Below, one piece after another: positions 25,208 to 34,781 of a stretch of DNA of 64,000 bases (position 1 is its first letter; each line of letters begins with the position of its first letter). The notes beneath the pieces were generated by a model. That model did not search any database, was not told the origin of the DNA, and saw only the letters and a list, made by a program, of their open reading frames with translations. Source of the DNA: VAZQ01 sp050179645 (GTDB lineage: Bacteria > Pseudomonadota > Alphaproteobacteria > Rhizobiales > Xanthobacteraceae); the NCBI GenBank assembly GCA_050179645.1, contig JBFXEX010000007.1, forward strand, positions 1 through 64,000, given 5' to 3'. The position numbers and the translations under genes were made by a program.

Positions 25208-26685
25208 GATGAGGCCTCCTCCTGTAAGGGCAGACTGACATTGAATGTGGCGCCGGTCGGCTCGCGGCGGGTGGGCCAGATGCGGCCGTTATGCGCTTCG
25301 ATGATCCGTCGGCAGAGCGACAGGCCGATCCCCATGCCTTGTGGCTTGGTGGTGAAGAACGCCGAAAACAGCTTCTGCTCAATTTCCGCGCTGAAGCCGG
25401 ACCCGGTATCGCTGACGGTGATCAGCACGGAGTTGCCGCCATCGTCCGAAGCGACACGACTCGTCGCGATGCGCATCTCGCGCGGCCGTGTGCCGTTGCC
25501 TTCCATCGCCTGAATGCCATTGACGATGAGATTAATCAGAACCTGCTGCAATTGTACGCGATCTCCCAGGATCATCGCGCCGGACGCGGCGTCAACCTCC
25601 AGGTCAACATTGTGGGCGGCAACCTCGCGCCGCACGAGGGGCAAGATCTCCTCGATCATCGGATCGATCTCGAGCCGCGAGTAGTCGGCGTTCGATTGAC
25701 GCGCCAGCGCCCGGAGGCGGGCGACGACCTCGCTGGCGCGCCGCGCCGCGGCGATCATCCGTTCGACTGAACTCGTCGCCTCGTTCAGGTCCGGGACGTC
25801 ACGCCTGAGCCAGCGCAGGCAGGCTTCTCCACTCGCCGTCACGGCTGCCAGCGGCTGATTGATTTCGTGCGCGATCGAGGCGGTCAACTCGCCGAGCGCC
25901 GTCACGCGCGAGATATGGACCAGTTCGTTCTTTGCCCGATCGAGCGCCAGCTCGGTCTGAACGCGCCCCGTTATGTCACTATGGGTTTCGAGAACGGCCA
26001 GCGGGACCCCACGCGAATCCCGTTCCAGTGACCAGCGGCAGGAGACTTGCACGTGCTCACCGTCACGACGCACCGTTTGCATTTCGCCTTCCCAGCGCCC
26101 GGTGGCAACGAGAATCGCATGCGCTTCTTTCCAGGCAACGCTGGATTCGCTTTCGAGCAGTTCACTGGCGTGCCGGCCCATAGCTTCACGGGAATCCCAA
26201 CCGTAGAGAAGCTCGGCGCCGCGGTTCCAATAGGTAATGACGTCGTCCTGGGTACGCGTGAAGATCGCGTCGTGCGTCAGATCGAGCAACGCCGCCTGCG
26301 CAGCAAGCGCGTCGGTGAACTCCTTGTTTTTCACAGTCAGCACCGTCGCGATGACAATGGCGGAAATGCTCACTGCGGCGCGGGCGAGCGGTCCGGCTTC
26401 ACGGAAGTGGTGCGTGGTGAAAAAGGCGATCAACGTAAGGGAGATGCAGATTCCCGCCACGATCAGGATGCCGCGACGATCGAGAAAGCTCGCGACCATC
26501 ATGACAATCAGGGCGTAGAGGACCGCGACGGCAAAGCCGAGGGGTGTGAAGGTGTCCACGGCGAAGATGACAGCGGTCAGCGCCAGCGCCGCTACGGCGG
26601 CTAGCGGAAGGCGAAACGGAGATCCTCTTGTAAAAGCCGCAGATTTCGCTCTTTTGGCGTCGCGATCGGTCGATGGCTCGACCAT
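25204..26685 (-). CDS. PAS-domain sensor histidine kinase with four membrane segments
   Basis: This is a 493-residue kinase. About residues 25-120 hold four hydrophobic segments with very short loops, so the sensor is within or close to the membrane. A PAS domain (about 128-245) is followed by the phosphoacceptor H273 in GELTASIAHEINQPL and an ATPase domain with GTRPREMRI and DTGSGF/GMGIGLSLCRRI-type boxes. This is the FixL-like HWE-free arrangement, but no haem-binding His is evident. ATG at 26685 has GGAGGGA before it. It forms an operon with the regulator at 24563 and probably the receiver at 24086. Signal unknown. Confidence 0.9.
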   Translation of the reverse strand: MVEPSTDRDAKRAKSAAFTRGSPFRLPLAAVAALALTAVIFAVDTFTPLGFAVAVLYALIVMMVASFLDRRGILIVAGICISLTLIAFFTTHHFREAGPLARAAVSISAIVIATVLTVKNKEFTDALAAQAALLDLTHDAIFTRTQDDVITYWNRGAELLYGWDSREAMGRHASELLESESSVAWKEAHAILVATGRWEGEMQTVRRDGEHVQVSCRWSLERDSRGVPLAVLETHSDITGRVQTELALDRAKNELVHISRVTALGELTASIAHEINQPLAAVTASGEACLRWLRRDVPDLNEATSSVERMIAAARRASEVVARLRALARQSNADYSRLEIDPMIEEILPLVRREVAAHNVDLEVDAASGAMILGDRVQLQQVLINLIVNGIQAMEGNGTRPREMRIATSRVASDDGGNSVLITVSDTGSGFSAEIEQKLFSAFFTTKPQGMGIGLSLCRRIIEAHNGRIWPTRREPTGATFNVSLPLQEEASS

Positions 26686-26952
26686 GGTCCCTCCAACCGT
26701 CACCCAACAAACCGCCGGCACTGCGAGAATCTATGAGGTCGATATCCGCGCACTGTACTCGATTGGTTCACTTGGCACAGCCGGGGTGGCGGTCGCGCCG
26801 GCTCTCGATACATACCAACGTATAGGTTCGGCGAAACCAATTCGGCAGCCGGCCTAACCCACGTACGATAGAGGAACGCGCCGTCGCGAAACTACCCTGA
26901 CGACCAGTTGGACCCGCCGTTGTGCCGACCGGATACGCCAGAGGTAGATGAC

Positions 26953-27951
26953 ATGCCGTCGAACGCGCTCACCACGGACGCCGAATCCAGTTTCGAATTG
27001 GACCTGCAGGTGCAGGCCGGGCTTCTGCTGTCGATCAACGAACCCGGCCGCTTCCAGCAGTGGCGCAGAGAAGGGGAAACGGAAGACGTCTATTCGACGG
27101 TCGACATCCAGCCGGCGGACACCGTCAGGCGGCGCACCGCCCGCTGGCGCGGAATGGCCGTGGAAATCGTCCAGACCACCGGCTGCGAACGCGTCGAATC
27201 CCGCTTCCGCGGCAACGCGCACCTGCTGGTTGTTCACGAGCGGGGTACGCGCCGCGATGGCGATACCTTCGTCGAGGGGCTGCCTCGCTCGGCGCTGCGC
27301 GACTACGGGCGGAAGCTGACGTTCGTACCGGCCGGTCATACGTATCGCGACTGGCAAGTGCCGCGCCAATCCGGTCGAGTGATCTACTTCTATTTCGATG
27401 CCGCGCAATTTCCGGTATCGGCCGAAGGCCTGCAGGACGAGGTGTTCGCCCCGAAGCTGTTCTTTGAAAACGCGGCGGTGTGGGACACCGCGTTGAAGCT
27501 CGCCGCCGTGATTGAAAGCGGCGACGATAACCAGCTCTACGTCGAGGCGCTCGGCGTCGTATTGGCGCACGAACTGGTTCGGCTCAATTGCCGCGCGCCG
27601 CGTGCGGAGCCTGTCGCCCGCGGCGGACTTTCGCCCTGGCAGCAGCGGATCGTCACCGCCTACATCGAGGAACACCTGGCCGAGCCGATCTCGCTCGCCG
27701 TGCTGGCGGGGCTCGCCCGTCTGAGCACCTTCTACTTCTGTCGCGCCTTCAAGCAATCGTTCGGCGTGCCGCCGCACCGCTATCACACCAGCCGCCGTAT
27801 CGAGCGCGCCAAGGCGTTGCTCGCGAATGCGGCTCCTTCGGTCACCGACAACGGACTGACGCTGGGATTCAGCGAGACGAGTTCGTTTTCGGCTGCGTTC
27901 CGGAAGGCGACGGGCCTGACCCCGACCGCCTACCACCGCAGCCTCCGCTGA
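26953..27951 (+). CDS. AraC family transcriptional regulator
   Basis: This 332-residue regulator has an N-terminal domain of the AraC_binding_2-like sort, with ESGDDNQLYVEALGVVLAHEL near its end. The C-terminal double helix-turn-helix (about residues 235-332) has LARLSTFYFCRAFKQSFGVPPHRYHTSRRIERAKALL and FSETSSFSAAFRKATGLTPTAYHRSLR. The second helix lacks the usual I-A-GF-D spacing and reads LGFSETSSF, a common variant. It is divergent from the histidine kinase and upstream of the EmrAB-type pair, which is a plausible target. Confidence 0.9.
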   Translation: MPSNALTTDAESSFELDLQVQAGLLLSINEPGRFQQWRREGETEDVYSTVDIQPADTVRRRTARWRGMAVEIVQTTGCERVESRFRGNAHLLVVHERGTRRDGDTFVEGLPRSALRDYGRKLTFVPAGHTYRDWQVPRQSGRVIYFYFDAAQFPVSAEGLQDEVFAPKLFFENAAVWDTALKLAAVIESGDDNQLYVEALGVVLAHELVRLNCRAPRAEPVARGGLSPWQQRIVTAYIEEHLAEPISLAVLAGLARLSTFYFCRAFKQSFGVPPHRYHTSRRIERAKALLANAAPSVTDNGLTLGFSETSSFSAAFRKATGLTPTAYHRSLR

Positions 27952-28219
27952 TCGGAGATGCGACGCATGCGCACCGCTCTTAACGATCAGTATCCGGAGA
28001 GTCTGATACACCGCCGCACGCCTCTGACAACCGCGGCTGTCCTGATCGCTTCGGGAGGCGAAGCCGCATGGCGTCGTTCACCGAGTGACAAGACGTCCTC
28101 TCGTGTGTCGATCGATTCTTTAGATGGCGCTTCGGCGGCGCGCGGACCCATTCGCGGGACACAGACCAGTCCGGCAATCCGACATCTCAGCACGCCTTGA
28201 TCGATCAAGGGGCGACACC

Positions 28220-29496
28220 ATGACCAAAGTGGACACGATTGAGAATATCCGAGAGGTCACTGTGGACGACGGCGATCCACGCTACGACATCGTTGAACCA
28301 CCGGCACCGGCACCGGCACCGGCACCGGCTCCGGCACTGGCACCGGCTCCGGGCGCTTTGCCGACGGTCGCCAAGGCCCCACCCAATGTGCCGGCTATCC
28401 CGACTGTCGATCGTCCGCCGATCGCGGAAGTGAATACGCCACCCAACCCGCGGCCCCGACGACTGCCGACCTTGCGCACCACGCTGATGGCTGGAGGCAT
28501 TCTCGCCGTCGTGATCGGCTCCGGGGTCGCATGGCTGTTGGGCGGGCGCTACGCCACGACCGATGAAGCTTACGTGCAGGCCGCCAAGCTCCCGGTATCG
28601 ACCGACGTGTCCGGCCTGGTTGCTTCCGTCGACGTCCACAACAACCAGCCGGTGAAGGCCGGGCAGGTACTGTTCCGCATTGACCCGCGGCAGTTTCAGA
28701 TCGCACTCGACAATGCGCGAGCGAACCTTTCCCAGACCGCCCTCACAATCGAGTCGATGAAGGACGATTATCGCCGAATGCTGAGCGATGTCGCGGCCCA
28801 GGAGGCGCAGGTCTCGCTCGACCAGGCGACTTTCGATCGCTTCTCGTATCTTGTCACCAAGGACGATGTAACCCGGCAGAACTACGACCGGGCACGTTTC
28901 ACGCTGGCACTCGACAAGAGCCGGCTCCAATCGCTGCGGCAGGCCGCCCAGGTCCAGCTCGCAAAGCTCGCTGGCAATCCTGACATCCAGGTCACCGAGC
29001 ACCCGCTGTATCAGCAGGCCAAGGCGCAAGTCGACGAGGCGCAGCGGCAGCTCGATCACACGGAAGTGCATGCGCCATTCGACGGCGTCGTCACGCAGGT
29101 CGACGCACTGCAGCCCGGCACCTATTCGGTGTCGCAGACGGCCGCTCTGACCAATACCGGCGCTGTCGCGCTGGTATCGACGGACCAGATTTGGATCGAA
29201 GCGCAGATGAAGGAAACCGATCTGACTTATGTGAGGCCGGGAAACATATTTCGGTGGACACGTATCCCGGACGCGTCTGGTCGGGGACGGTGGAAAGCAT
29301 CAGTCCCGCCAGCGGATCGGAGTTCTCGATCCTGCCGGCGCAGAACTCAAGCGGCAACTGGGTCAAGGTGGTGCAGCGAATTCCGGTGCGGATTCGCATC
29401 GATCGCAAGCCTGGAGATCCGGACCTGCGCGCCGGCATGAGCGTGTATGTCAGCATCGATACCGGGCATCGCCGATCGCTTCGGGATCTGTTCTGA
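28220..29496 (+). pseudogene. EmrA/HlyD-family membrane fusion protein, interrupted by a frameshift
   Basis: Starting at ATG 28220 behind AAGGGG, this encodes a periplasmic adaptor for the MFS pump that follows. An N-terminal cytoplasmic tail rich in Pro-Ala repeats comes first, then one membrane helix (TTLMAGGILAVVIGSGVAWLL), a biotinyl-lipoyl-like domain and a coiled-coil hairpin. Near 29239-29245 the frame shifts by one base: VRPGN reads on wrongly, while the other frame gives GKHISVDTYPGRVWSGTVESI ... SLRDLF and stops at 29496. Restoring one base repairs a normal-length EmrA. The defect has the same polarity as the one at 22640. Confidence 0.85.
28299..28352. repeat. Short tandem repeat coding for a Pro-Ala tract
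   Basis: About nine copies of a 6-bp unit, ACCGGC with a few substitutions, encode an alternating Pro-Ala run in the cytoplasmic tail of the EmrA-like protein. It is a simple-sequence tract prone to length change in multiples of two codons. Confidence 0.75.
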
Positions 29497-29526
29497 GCCG
29501 CATCGCGGAAAAGAAGGCGACATACC

Positions 29527-31065
29527 GTGGACACAGCTCCGACCGATCAAGCGCCAATCGTGCCGAACCGAGGGCTGATCACGGCTTGCGTCATGGCGGC
29601 GACGTTGATGCAGACCCTCGACACGACGATCGTCAATGTCGCGCTGCCGTATATGCAGGGATCGCTCGCGGCCGCGCCGGACCAGATCACCTGGGTCTTG
29701 ACCTCCTATATCGTGGCCGCCGCCATCATGACGGCGCCGGTCGGCTGGATGACGGCGCGGTTCGGCCGCAAGCGCGTTTTCCTGGTGTGCCTTGTCGGAT
29801 TTACCGCTGCATCCATGCTCTGCGGTCTTGCCGGCTCGCTGGCGGAGATCGTGCTGTTCCGTCTTCTGCAAGGCATTTTCGGCGCTGCCCTGGTGCCGCT
29901 GTCGCAGGCCACCATGCTGGACATTTATCCGGTCGAGGAGCGCGGTCCTGCAATGGCCATGTGGACCATGGGCGTCGTGGTCGGTCCGATCATCGGACCC
30001 ACACTCGGGGGTTATCTGACCGACGCCTACAATTGGCGCTGGGTGTTCTACATCAACCTGCCACTCGGCATCCTCGCCAGTCTGGGCTTGTGGATATTCA
30101 TGAAGGAGACACGTCGCGGCGCCGGAATCGGCTTCGATTTTGTCGGCTTCGCCGTCCTCAGTCTCGGGCTTGCCGCCCTGCAGTTGATGCTCGATCGGGG
30201 CGAACAGAAGGACTGGTTCGGTTCAACCGAGATCATCACCTATGCCGTTCTTTGCGGGCTCGGCTTCTACCTGTTCGTTGTTCACACGCTCACGGCCGAG
30301 AAGCCGTTGATCGCGCCCCGACTCTTCCGCGATGTGAACTTCTCCTCGAGCCTGCTGATGATCTTCTGTGTCGGCATTCTGCTGTTGGCGACCGCCGCGT
30401 TGCTGCCGCCATGGCTGCAGACGCTCGGCGGCTATTCGGTGGTCGAGGCCGGTCTGTTGATCGCGCCTCGGGGCGCCGGCACCATGATCGGCGTGATGCT
30501 CGCAGGCCGCCTGTCGAACCGCGTCGATCCAAGGGGCCTGATGCTGTTGGGCATCCTCATGGTCGCAGTCTCCCTGTGGGAGATGACGGGCTGGACGCCC
30601 GATGTCGACGGCTGGACCATGTCGCGCGTTTCCATCCTTCAGGGCTTCGGTCTCGGGCTCGTGTTCACCCCGTTGCAGGTCGTCGCGTTCGCCACGCTGC
30701 CGTTCGAACTCCGGACCGACGGGACGGCGCTCTTCAGCCTGCTGCGCAATGTTGGCAGCGCCATCGGCATCTCGGTGACGTCGGTCCTGATCACCCAGAA
30801 CACGCAGATCGTGCACGCCCAGATCGTCGAGCACGTCACGCCGTTCAGTCGCTGGCTGCAGAGCGGCGCCGCTTACCTGCTCTGGAATTCGGCGACGCCG
30901 CCGGGCGTCGCCGCGTTGAATGAGGAAGTGACGCGGCAGGCCTCGATCATCGCCTTCATCGACGACTTCAAGCTGCTGCTGCTGCTGTGTCTGCCGATGG
31001 CGCTGCTGCTGCTGCTGATGCGGCGGCCTGCAGCCGATGCTTCGCCGGCACCCCATCCCGCATGA
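29527..31065 (+). CDS. DHA2-family MFS drug efflux permease (EmrB/QacA type)
   Basis: This 512-residue transporter shows about 14 hydrophobic segments. It has the DHA2 opening TLMQTLDTTIVNVALPYMQGSL, motif A in GWMTARFGRKRVFL and motif C in GVVVGPIIGPTLGGYLTD. It uses the proton gradient to export drugs or toxic compounds through an EmrA adaptor and an outer-membrane channel. It begins 31 nt after the EmrA-like gene. Because that adaptor is frameshifted, the pump may be inactive, if the shift is real. A run of CTG codons near the end gives a Leu stretch (LLLLLCLPMALLLLLM). Confidence 0.93.
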   Translation: MDTAPTDQAPIVPNRGLITACVMAATLMQTLDTTIVNVALPYMQGSLAAAPDQITWVLTSYIVAAAIMTAPVGWMTARFGRKRVFLVCLVGFTAASMLCGLAGSLAEIVLFRLLQGIFGAALVPLSQATMLDIYPVEERGPAMAMWTMGVVVGPIIGPTLGGYLTDAYNWRWVFYINLPLGILASLGLWIFMKETRRGAGIGFDFVGFAVLSLGLAALQLMLDRGEQKDWFGSTEIITYAVLCGLGFYLFVVHTLTAEKPLIAPRLFRDVNFSSSLLMIFCVGILLLATAALLPPWLQTLGGYSVVEAGLLIAPRGAGTMIGVMLAGRLSNRVDPRGLMLLGILMVAVSLWEMTGWTPDVDGWTMSRVSILQGFGLGLVFTPLQVVAFATLPFELRTDGTALFSLLRNVGSAIGISVTSVLITQNTQIVHAQIVEHVTPFSRWLQSGAAYLLWNSATPPGVAALNEEVTRQASIIAFIDDFKLLLLLCLPMALLLLLMRRPAADASPAPHPA

Positions 31066-31167
31066 ATACCAAGGGGTTGCAGCCGATCATTCTGGAACGG
31101 CTTCAGGAAAGTTGGAGAAAATATTGATTGACAGGTCGTCTTCCTCCCGACGTTTCACTGGCTGGAT

Positions 31168-32847
31168 TCATGTGCGCTCGGTGCTCGCCGACTCCAGGGA
31201 ATCGCGCAAGGTTCGGCGGTCGATCTTCATGAGGGTCGTGCGCGGCAGCTGCTCGATGCACTCGAACGACTCCGGAATCTTGTACGAGCCCAGCGGCCGC
31301 ACCGCCTCGCATAGCTCGTCGAACAGCTTCCGGTCTTGCTGGAACCCGTCGCGCAACACCAGATAGGCCCGCGGCTTGGTCAGGCCGTCGCGGTCCGCGA
31401 ACGGCACGACCGCGGCTTCGCGCACCGCGGGATGCGCGGTGAGCACCGCTTCGATCTCGATCGGCGTCACCCAGAGCCCTTTGACCTTGAACAAATCGTT
31501 GGCGCGGCCGCTGAACCAGAAGAAGCCGTCCCGGTCGAACTGCAGATGATCGCCGGTGCGCGTCCAGCCGCCGATGAACGTCTCGCGCGATTTGTCGTAC
31601 TTGCGCCAGTAGTAGAAACACGCGGTCTTGCTGCGGATCCAGGCCTCGCCCGGGACGTCCGGCTCGGTGACGTCGTGGCCGTCGTCGTCGACCAGCCGGA
31701 CCTCGTAGCCGAACACCGGCTTGCCCAGGCTGCCGCGCTTGAACGCCTTCTGCCGGTTCGCGATCCACTCATAGGTGATCTCCGAGCTGCCGATGGAGTC
31801 GAACAGCTCGACGCCGATGAGCTTATGGAAGCGCTCGAACATTTCCGGCGGCATCTTCTCGGAGGCGCTGACGACGAAGTTGAGCGCGGGCAGTCGCGCC
31901 GGCTCCTGGGTCTGCGTCAGGTGCTCGATCACGTTCTTCAGCACGGTCGGAACGGTGATGAGCTTGGTCACGCGCTGATCGCGCAGCGTCGCCAGCACGA
32001 CATCGGGCGTGGGCGGCCGGCGGTCGAGCACCAGGGTGGCGCCCCAGTAGAGCGGGATCAGCACGCCCGGCCAGAGGCCGTGCGTGAAGTATTTCTTCGA
32101 GGTCGCGAACACCACGTCGTCGGGCGTGTATTCCCAGAAGCGGCCGTGCCGCTCCGGGATCAGGACGAAATCGTGAGCCAGATGGGTGATGCCCTTGGCG
32201 GTGCCGGTCGTGCCGCCGGAATAAAACATGTAGGCAACGTCGTTGGCGTGACGCTTGTACGGCTCGCCCGGGTCGCCGCCGCGCGCCAGCGCGGTCTTCA
32301 GGTCGACGACCGACTGGCGTGGAAATCGCTGCGCGCAGCCGGGCGGCATCTCGCCCCGCACCACGATGGTCTCGAGCGCACCGGGGAGCTCTGCGGCGAT
32401 TTCGGAGAGCTTCGGCATTTGCTCGCTGTCGACGAACAGCACACGCGCGCCGGTGTCGACCAGGAAATAGAGCAGTTCGCGCTGCTTGTAGAGATCCGAC
32501 ACCACGACCGGAATGGCGCCGAGCCGGATCGAGGCGAGCCAGGTGACGACGTAGTCGAGACTGTCGGTGCCGAACATCAACATCCGCACTTCGGACTGCA
32601 AACCGATCGCAGCTAGCCCGGCGGAGTGTTGGCGGATCAGACCTTCCAATTCGGCATGACTGACCTGATGACCGTCGGCGACGATCGCGGGCTTCGAATT
32701 TTTCTCCCTTCCAGCATGACGTCCGAGCAGCACACCGATCGGATCGAGCCAATCGGGCACTTCCGGGTCGCGCCAGGCGCGCCAATCCGCCGAATAGATA
32801 TTCTCGTCGAAGGCTGTCGGTTCACGGTCAAGCACGGGCACTGTCAT
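31168..32847 (-). CDS. Benzoate-CoA ligase-like AMP-forming acyl-CoA synthetase
   Basis: This 559-residue adenylate-forming ligase activates a carboxylic acid, probably aromatic, as its CoA thioester. The phosphate loop is YSGGTTGTAKG. The benzoate-ligase-like segments TSKKYFTHGLWPGVLIPLYWGAT and SGRANDLFKVKGLWVTPIEIE are present. The catalytic Lys lies near the C-terminus in TTLMKIDRRTLR, where others have TGKIQR. It is divergent from the UbiD gene, sharing the 390-nt control region, so both may serve one aromatic pathway. Exact acid unknown. Confidence 0.87.
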   Translation of the reverse strand: MTVPVLDREPTAFDENIYSADWRAWRDPEVPDWLDPIGVLLGRHAGREKNSKPAIVADGHQVSHAELEGLIRQHSAGLAAIGLQSEVRMLMFGTDSLDYVVTWLASIRLGAIPVVVSDLYKQRELLYFLVDTGARVLFVDSEQMPKLSEIAAELPGALETIVVRGEMPPGCAQRFPRQSVVDLKTALARGGDPGEPYKRHANDVAYMFYSGGTTGTAKGITHLAHDFVLIPERHGRFWEYTPDDVVFATSKKYFTHGLWPGVLIPLYWGATLVLDRRPPTPDVVLATLRDQRVTKLITVPTVLKNVIEHLTQTQEPARLPALNFVVSASEKMPPEMFERFHKLIGVELFDSIGSSEITYEWIANRQKAFKRGSLGKPVFGYEVRLVDDDGHDVTEPDVPGEAWIRSKTACFYYWRKYDKSRETFIGGWTRTGDHLQFDRDGFFWFSGRANDLFKVKGLWVTPIEIEAVLTAHPAVREAAVVPFADRDGLTKPRAYLVLRDGFQQDRKLFDELCEAVRPLGSYKIPESFECIEQLPRTTLMKIDRRTLRDSLESASTERT

Positions 32848-33237
32848 CCGAATGCGTCAAGAGGATTTGTCGTGACACGCGTCGATTTGCAATCACACGG
32901 TCTCACGGCGCGGCAACATAGCCTATGGATTTCCCCTCGTTCAAATGGTGGCCTGTCAGATGTACCCACTTCGCAGTGCAGCATGCGATCTGCGGGTGTG
33001 CGCGTCGATGCGCCAACCCGTGCGGGGCGGCGACAAAATCATGTGGGGCGGTCGACGTTAGGCTTGCACCGCTCAGTAGCGATAGGCAGTTTGCGCAATC
33101 CTTTTCGTCGTTTTTGCCGTATGTCCTCATGTTGCATTGATCTTCTTCTGGCCCTATCCGAAAGCACTCCGCGCTCGGATCGCAGGCAGATCCGGGAGAC
33201 ATCCCGATAGCATCTGACGACAAAGGAAACGCCAAAT
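32848..33237. promoter_or_regulatory. Divergent control region between CoA ligase and UbiD genes, 390 nt
   Basis: No gene is evident. The region is unusually long for a divergent promoter here and of mixed composition, with an AT-richer part near 33090-33140. I do not see a convincing promoter pair or a strong palindrome. AAAGGAA before 33238 is the ribosome site of the UbiD gene. Confidence 0.4.
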
Positions 33238-34737
33238 ATGGCCACGCAATTCGGCGACCTCCGCGGTTGGATCGACGCCCTGCGAAAAGAGGGTGAGTTG
33301 CATCAGATCGATGCCGAGGTCGACTGGGACTGCGAGCTTGGCACCGTCACGCGGCGCGCATTCGGCAACGGCGATGGCCCGGCATTGCTGTTCAGCAACA
33401 TCAAGGACTACAACAAAAACGACACGCGCTGCAGCGCGATGTTCACCGGCGGCCTGTCGAACTACTCTCGCGTCGCCATGATGTTCGGGCTGCCGAAGGA
33501 TGCTCCGATCACCGAGCTGGTGAAGGCCGCGCGCAAGGCTTATGCGAGCCGGGTGCCGCCGGTCACGGTCAAGACCGGGCCGGTGAAGGAGAACATCCTC
33601 AAGGGCGACGACATCAATCTGCTCGACTTTCCGGTGCCGCGCTGGCACCGGTTCGACGGCGGCCGCTACATCAACACCATGCAGGGCTCGGTGACCCGCG
33701 ATCCGGTGTCGGGCCGCATGAACGTCGGCATCTACCGCGGCATGGTCGGCCAGAAGGACACCATCCCGGTGCTGCTGTGGCGCCCGCAGAACTGGGGCCT
33801 CGACATGCAGAAGTATGCCGACAAGCACCAGGAGATGCCGGTCGCCTTCATCTACGGCTGGGAGCCGTGCATGCCGTTCGCGGCGTCGTCGCCGATTCCG
33901 CCGGACGTCTCCGAGTATGACGTGATGGGTGCGATCCGCGGCGCGCCGGTGGAACTGGTCGATTGCGAGACCGTGCCGCTGCAGGTACCGGCGTCGGCCG
34001 AGATCGTGATCGAGGGCTACATCTCCAACGATCCCGAGACCTTCGAGATGGAAGGGCCGTTCGGCGAATACACCGGCTATTTCGGCGGCGATCAGGCGAA
34101 GAAGCACAAGGTGCGCGTGACCTGCATCACCCACCGCAACAATCCGATCATGCGCGGCACGCTGGAAGGCACCATGCCGAAGATGCTGAACGAGAACAGC
34201 ATCATGAGCTCGGTGCAGCGTTCGGCGCTGGCCTGGAACATTCTCGAGCGTTCGGGTGTGCCGGGCATCACCGACGTGCATTGCCCGGCGGCCAACAACG
34301 GCACCACCCTGATGATCCAGCTGCGCCAGACCTATCGCGGCCAGGCCAAGCAGGCCGCCGCGGCGATCTGGGGCTCGAACGCCGCGCACCTGCGCTACAA
34401 GCACATCTGGGTCGTCGATGACGACATCGACATTCACGACTACGGCGCCATCGACTGGGCCTTCGCCTACCGCTGCAATGCCGCCGAGGACGACATCGTG
34501 TTTTATCCAGGCACGTTCGGCTCGGCGCTTGATCCGAGCACGCGGCTGAAATACCGCAACACGGCGCTCTTTGGCACCGGCAAATGGTGCCGCGTGCTAA
34601 TCGACTGCACCGTCAACCTCGACTTCGAGCCCGAGGAAAACTACGGCGGCAACCGCTATCCGCCGATGGTCAGGCCGGAGAAGCAGGATTGGGAGCTGGT
34701 CGACAAGCGCTGGAAGGAATACGGCTTCAAGAAATAG
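33238..34737 (+). CDS. UbiD family (de)carboxylase
   Basis: This is a 499-residue member of the prenyl-FMN-dependent UbiD family, which reversibly decarboxylates aromatic or unsaturated acids. The family signature EGPFGEYTGYFGG (near residue 270) holds the catalytic Glu region, preceded by a region binding the cofactor phosphate. Length is normal for the family. It is cytoplasmic. The UbiX-type flavin prenyltransferase that makes the cofactor is not in the window. The divergent CoA ligase suggests an aromatic acid substrate, but it could be phenolic, phthalate-like or heteroaromatic. Confidence 0.9.
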   Translation: MATQFGDLRGWIDALRKEGELHQIDAEVDWDCELGTVTRRAFGNGDGPALLFSNIKDYNKNDTRCSAMFTGGLSNYSRVAMMFGLPKDAPITELVKAARKAYASRVPPVTVKTGPVKENILKGDDINLLDFPVPRWHRFDGGRYINTMQGSVTRDPVSGRMNVGIYRGMVGQKDTIPVLLWRPQNWGLDMQKYADKHQEMPVAFIYGWEPCMPFAASSPIPPDVSEYDVMGAIRGAPVELVDCETVPLQVPASAEIVIEGYISNDPETFEMEGPFGEYTGYFGGDQAKKHKVRVTCITHRNNPIMRGTLEGTMPKMLNENSIMSSVQRSALAWNILERSGVPGITDVHCPAANNGTTLMIQLRQTYRGQAKQAAAAIWGSNAAHLRYKHIWVVDDDIDIHDYGAIDWAFAYRCNAAEDDIVFYPGTFGSALDPSTRLKYRNTALFGTGKWCRVLIDCTVNLDFEPEENYGGNRYPPMVRPEKQDWELVDKRWKEYGFKK

Positions 34738-34781
34738 ACGCCGCGCGGATTTCGTTGCCGTGGCGGTCCGGTTGAGCCTCC

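Noticed and set aside
28299..28352. Short tandem repeat considered as a CRISPR-like or regulatory repeat
   Set aside because: It is an in-frame 6-bp microsatellite that encodes Pro-Ala; units are too short and have no spacers.
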